Both the position numbers and the translations under genes were made by a program. A stretch of DNA of 64,000 bases. Origin: Erythrobacter sp. YT30. Lineage in GTDB: Bacteria; Pseudomonadota; Alphaproteobacteria; Sphingomonadales; Sphingomonadaceae. Shown one piece after another: positions 60,500-64,000 of the stretch. The notes under the pieces were generated by a model. It ran no database searches. It saw nothing but the letters and a program-made list of their open reading frames with translations, and was not told the origin of the DNA. Every line of letters begins with the position of its first letter. Within the stretch, counting starts at the first letter, position 1. Location of the stretch: assembly GCF_001542875.1 (NCBI RefSeq), contig NZ_LMAF01000002.1:1635501-1699500 (forward strand). Reading direction: 5' to 3'.

Positions 60500-61740
60500 T
60501 CAGAAGGCTGCTGACAGCCTGATCGTGATCCGGTCATCGTTTGTGAAGGGGCCACGAGTTTGGCGTTGGTATCCGGCTTCCAAGCGCAGATTAACGCCCG
60601 ATGTTCGGGCTCCAAAAGCAAGGCCGCCGCCCACGCTTGTGGAATTGAAGTTGGGGTTCGCAATCGCAAGCGACGCAGGATTGGCGACATTGTCGATCAG
60701 ATGCGAAGTCACCATGACTGCGTCTCCGGAAAGACGTCGGCGGTCTTGTGCCTCGATGAAAGGTTGAACGCTGATAGCGCCCTCAGCCTTGGCGAGTTCC
60801 CAACCTATTCTGATGTCAGCGGAAGTGGAAAATGCGCTTTCGCGTTGTTCGTCATAACCAAGCTCAAGACCATCCGCGCCCGTCTCATCGAAGGCATCGA
60901 CGCGCGCCCTTCGATACTGCGCACGCGCCGACAGATCGATGTTCAAGCGGTCGAAGTTGGTCCGGCCAATAAAGCCTAGCCCGGCAGTCAAAAGCTGCGC
61001 CTTCGTCTCCCCGGTTGCGGCTAGATTAAGCCCTCCGGTCTGCCTCACGAAATTGCTGATGGTCGGACGGGAATAACTCCCCTGTGCAAACAGCTCCAAA
61101 GGCCCGAAATCATATCCGGCTGTCGCGCCAACACCCCATTCTCTTGTGTCGAAGCTACCAGCGCTTGCTGTGTTCACTTCTTGGCGAAGATAAGAGCCTG
61201 TGAGCCCGCCGAAAAAACCATCCTCGCTATCAAACCTGATGCCGCCTACCCCGCCGCGCTGGCGTAGGTTGAGGCCCGAGCGAGCCGCGAGGTTATCATA
61301 GATCGGAGCACCAAAGATCGAGATGGTTCGATCGCCGCGTCCCGCAAGGCGAAATGCGGAATTGGCTTCGCGCGATATGGCTTCAGAGGACGAAAAGAGC
61401 GCGATGGGTATCTGGCCTGCATCGCTGTTTGCTAGACCGGAGGCCGCATTCAACGTCGCCGTATACCAACCAGCCAACAGTCGGTGCGCACTCGCGGAAT
61501 AGTGATTTGTGTCGAAGAAGACATTCGTGTCCTGACCATTAGCACCGGGCGCGCAAACCTCGTCCGTGATCGGGTCGAGGCACGGATCGCTCGCGTTCGA
61601 AAATCCAAGCTCCGCAAGATCCGCAACCAGATGCCGCGAGAAGGCATTGTGATCGACCAGGATCACATTCGTTTCATCGGGCAGACTTTGTTTTGACCCA
61701 GATAGCTCAGCCAGCATCTGGGTGTTGATGGCTGACACCG
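60500..61740 (-). pseudogene. 3' remnant of an autotransporter GDSL-type esterase
   Basis: About 410 codons. The upstream end keeps the last part of an SGNH/GDSL hydrolase passenger: LPDETNVILVDHNAFSRHLV, and the block V motif FFDTNHYSASAHRLLAGW with catalytic Asp and His. The C-terminal beta-barrel follows (GGLTGSYLRQEVNTASAGSF, GVGATAGYDFGPLELFAQGS) and ends RITIRLSAAF with the terminal Phe. The signal peptide and the GDSL serine block are missing. At about 61740 homology stops abruptly at the IS6-family remnant. The frame continues open to 61936, but there it is only antisense to the transposase. Confidence 0.82.
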
Positions 61741-62369
61741 TCTGCGGGAAGACATTGCGGAACGTGGAAGACCTGCTCTTCGAACGCGGCATCGACATTT
61801 GCCACGAGACGGTGCGGTTCTGGTGGAACTGGTTTGGCCCAATGTTCGCTGCGGACATCAAGCGCCAGAGGATCAGTCGGATGCGAGGTTTTCGCCATTG
61901 GCGTTGGCACCTCGATGAGATGTTCGTGAAGATCAACGGAAAGACACACTACCTGTGGCGAGCGGTCGACCAAGTGGGCGAGATCTTAGAGAGCTACGTC
62001 ACCAAGAAGCGGGACAACAAGGCGGCTCTGCGTTTCATGAAGAAGTCGCTGAAGAACAACGGTCCCGTCGAAACAATCACCACCGACGGCTTGCCTTCTT
62101 AAAAGGCGGCCATGAGCGAGCTTGGAAACTAGGACAGACAGGAGATCGGCCGCTGGGCCAACAATAGGGTGGAGAACTTGCACATACCGTTCCGTCGAAG
62201 AGAGCGGGTCATGCAGCGAATCAGGCGAATGAAGTCTCTTCAGAAATTCGCTTCCGTTCACGCCTACGTCCGCAATCACTTCAGCTCCGACCGCCACCTC
62301 ACTGACTGACAAACCTACAAAACCGCCCGCTCCGTTGCCTTGGCGGAGTGGCAATCGCTGATGGCCTAA
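61740..62369 (+). pseudogene. IS6-family transposase remnant
   Basis: The 5' end is missing; homology begins near TLRNVEDLLFERGIDICHET, then VRFWWNWFGPMF. The DDE core is present: WHLDEMFVKINGKTHYLWRA with the first Asp, VETITTDGLPS with the second, and RVENLHIPFRRRERVMQ with the Glu. The same frame has stops at TAA (62100-62102), TAG (in GN-stop-DRQEIGRW) and TGA (HLTD-stop-QTYK) before the natural end SLMA at 62369. It cannot be active. Terminal inverted repeats were not identified. Confidence 0.88.
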
Positions 62370-62703
62370 GCCTAGAGAAGGGTATGGTGCTCTTTGTCGA
62401 ACGGAGACGAGTTCGCGTTAGACTGACAGCACCGCCAGCCATTTCCGTAGCTGGTCTCCTGTATCCGATTTAGTTCGTTAGTCTGGGGAACGAGTGGGTT
62501 TTGTAGGTCCCGATGTCTCAGGACCATTGGTTCTCCGGTTTCGCGCGCGTCTTCGGGTGCAACTGGAGGCCGCGACACTTGGGCATTTAGAAAGCGCCAA
62601 TCGATATCGCGGACTTGAGTCTTGACGACTATGCGAGTTGCAGAAATGGTAAGGTCAGGTATTGATATGTTATACCATCACTATTCTCAACTTGGAGTGA
62701 TCC
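62370..62703. other. Intergenic region before zigA
   Basis: About 330 bases downstream of the IS remnant. The last 45 carry the Zur-like palindrome and the start of zigA. The remainder shows no gene; a 68-codon minus-strand frame (62372-62578) has no domain-like sequence. Confidence 0.45.
62663..62680 (+). promoter_or_regulatory. Zur-like operator upstream of zigA
   Basis: An 18-bp near-palindrome, TGATATGTTATACCATCA, whose ends TGAT/ATCA match and whose centre GTTATA is typical of alphaproteobacterial Zur sites. It lies 23 bp before the start codon, over or next to the expected promoter, so repression by Zn-loaded Zur is likely. Confidence 0.7.
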
Positions 62704-63933
62704 ATGAACACGATCGACACTCGACTACCCGTAACCGTGCTTTCCGGCTTTCTAGGTGCCGGTAAGACCACGCTTCTCAATCACATTCTGTCGAACCGCG
62801 AAGGCAAGCGGGTCGCCGTGATCGTGAATGACATGTCGGAGGTGAACATCGACGCCGATCTGGTTCGGGGCGGTGAGGCGGCGTTGTCTCGTTCTGAAGA
62901 GCAATTGGTTGAGATGACCAATGGCTGCATTTGCTGCACTTTGCGCGACGATCTTTTGAAGGAGGTGCGCACGCTCGCCGATGACGGTCGATTTGAGTAT
63001 TTGGTGATTGAGAGCACCGGAATATCGGAACCGCTTCCGGTTGCAGCGACATTCTCATTTCGTGACGAGCATGGCGAAAGTTTAGGCGATGTTTCCAAAA
63101 TCGACACCATGGTCACGGTTGTCGACGCAGTGAACTTGCTCGCGGATTATTCGAGCTCTGACCTTCTATCCCATCGCGGTGAAACGGCTGGAGAGGGTGA
63201 TGACAGAAGTCTTGTGGCGCTCTTAGTCGAGCAGATCGAATTCGCCGATGTGGTGATTGTCAACAAGGCGAGCGACGTGAACTCCGAACAGCTGGCTATG
63301 GTCAAGAAAGTCGTCGCATCGCTGAATGGAGATGCCAAGATCATTGAAGCTGATCACAGCAAAGTGCCTCTCGATGATGTGGTTGGCACAGGGCTTTACG
63401 ATGAGGAAGAGTCAGAAAAGCACCCGCTATGGCTCAAAGAGCTATATGACTTCGCAAGCCACCGACCTGAAACGGAGGAATACGGGGTCGAGAGTTTTGT
63501 CTACAGAGCGCGCAGACCGTTTGATCCAGCCAAGTTCTATGATTTTCTGGTCAGTGACAATCTCGACAAAGTGATCCGCGCGAAGGGTCATTTCTGGCTA
63601 GCGACGCGGCCAGATTTTCTCGGCGAACTGGCAATCGCCGGGACTCAAAAGAGCGTCAGCCGGATGGGACGTTGGTGGGCCGCGGTTCCAAAGAACCGAT
63701 GGCCCGATGATGGCACTTTCGAAGAATTCGTTATCAAGCACTGGGACGAGACTTGGGGCGATCGCCGTCAGGAAATAGTGTTGATCGGCATTGGAATGGA
63801 TCAGTCAAAAATCACTACTGCGCTTGATGAATGCCAGGTGCCCGGAGACGAGTTTGTCCCTGAGCTGTGGGCCAGTATGAACGATCCGTTCCCCGCATGG
63901 GGCGAAACGGAACCAGCAAAAGAGCCGGCTTGA
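62704..63933 (+). CDS. zigA: Zinc metallochaperone GTPase ZigA (COG0523)
   Basis: A 409-residue G3E-family GTPase that delivers zinc to client enzymes when zinc is scarce. Walker A is [17 protein letters not shown] (about residues 14-30). The metal-binding [10 protein letters not shown] (CxCC) is near residue 74, followed by Walker B-like [13 protein letters not shown] and the guanine-specificity NKAS (in VIVNKASDV). The C-terminal CobW_C domain ([20 protein letters not shown] to the end) includes the W-rich [19 protein letters not shown] Zur-like site precedes it, which supports the ZigA assignment over CobW. Confidence 0.93.
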   Translation: MNTIDTRLPVTVLSGFLGAGKTTLLNHILSNREGKRVAVIVNDMSEVNIDADLVRGGEAALSRSEEQLVEMTNGCICCTLRDDLLKEVRTLADDGRFEYLVIESTGISEPLPVAATFSFRDEHGESLGDVSKIDTMVTVVDAVNLLADYSSSDLLSHRGETAGEGDDRSLVALLVEQIEFADVVIVNKASDVNSEQLAMVKKVVASLNGDAKIIEADHSKVPLDDVVGTGLYDEEESEKHPLWLKELYDFASHRPETEEYGVESFVYRARRPFDPAKFYDFLVSDNLDKVIRAKGHFWLATRPDFLGELAIAGTQKSVSRMGRWWAAVPKNRWPDDGTFEEFVIKHWDETWGDRRQEIVLIGIGMDQSKITTALDECQVPGDEFVPELWASMNDPFPAWGETEPAKEPA

Positions 63934-64000
63934 GGCTTGCCTTTCTGCTCTGCGATCTACAAGCCAACCAGCAAATGGCCACTCTCCCATGTTAACACTG

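Noticed and set aside
1..64000. CRISPR array or rRNA operon
   Set aside because: No regularly spaced direct repeats with unique spacers and no rRNA-like conserved sequence were seen.

Overview
The window looks like a chromosomal segment of an aerobic marine or freshwater alphaproteobacterium of the Sphingomonadales, most likely Erythrobacteraceae (Erythrobacter or Altererythrobacter type). This is inferred from gene content and order (hisF-hisE-HIT, ybgC-tolQRAB-pal, infC with a rare start codon, many TonB-dependent receptors, a ZigA-type metal chaperone) and from the base composition. No 16S gene is present, so the genus is an inference.

Positions 1-26,700 are ordinary backbone: the end of histidine biosynthesis; the complete Tol-Pal envelope operon; a J-domain protein; an SDR; purT beside two small tautomerase-fold genes; a PLP enzyme of the cystathionine gamma-synthase family with a leader hairpin over its ribosome binding site; two DUF547 paralogues; infC; pdeM; hemF; a KtrB/KtrA potassium uptake pair; the (p)ppGpp enzyme Rsh; a chemoreceptor; a cyclophilin; and tRNA-Ser(GGA).

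From the tRNA onward the window is accessory. Next to the tRNA lie three 10-bp tandem repeats, then an orphan ParB-like/DNA methyltransferase with an altered catalytic motif, a DUF5681 protein, a frameshifted gene and an HTH regulator (26.9-30.1 kb). A tightly coupled six-gene operon follows on the minus strand: TonB receptor, ABC ATPase, two ABC-2 permeases, a second TonB receptor-like barrel and DUF418 (30.3-39.1 kb). After it come a PQQ-type sugar dehydrogenase, a VOC gene killed by one stop codon, and two small unknown genes. An iron-uptake operon (TonB receptor, two small membrane proteins, PepSY protein) sits behind a Fur-like site (42.6-47.5 kb).

Positions 47.6-50.9 kb hold two unrelated site-specific recombinases (tyrosine and large serine types) with DUF2924 and a frameshifted DUF3489 gene. 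Directly beside them is the most unusual locus: two giant genes of 1,596 and 1,209 codons, 12 bp apart, with no signal peptide and no family that I recognise. The end of the window has a small lipoprotein, the 3' remnant of an autotransporter esterase cut by an IS6-family remnant, and zigA behind a Zur-like palindrome.

A recurrent imperfect hairpin (core GTCCGCTT...AAGCGGAC) lies in the gaps between these modules and was not noticed in the backbone half. The accessory part shows at least five broken genes, so it is a mosaic island in active decay.
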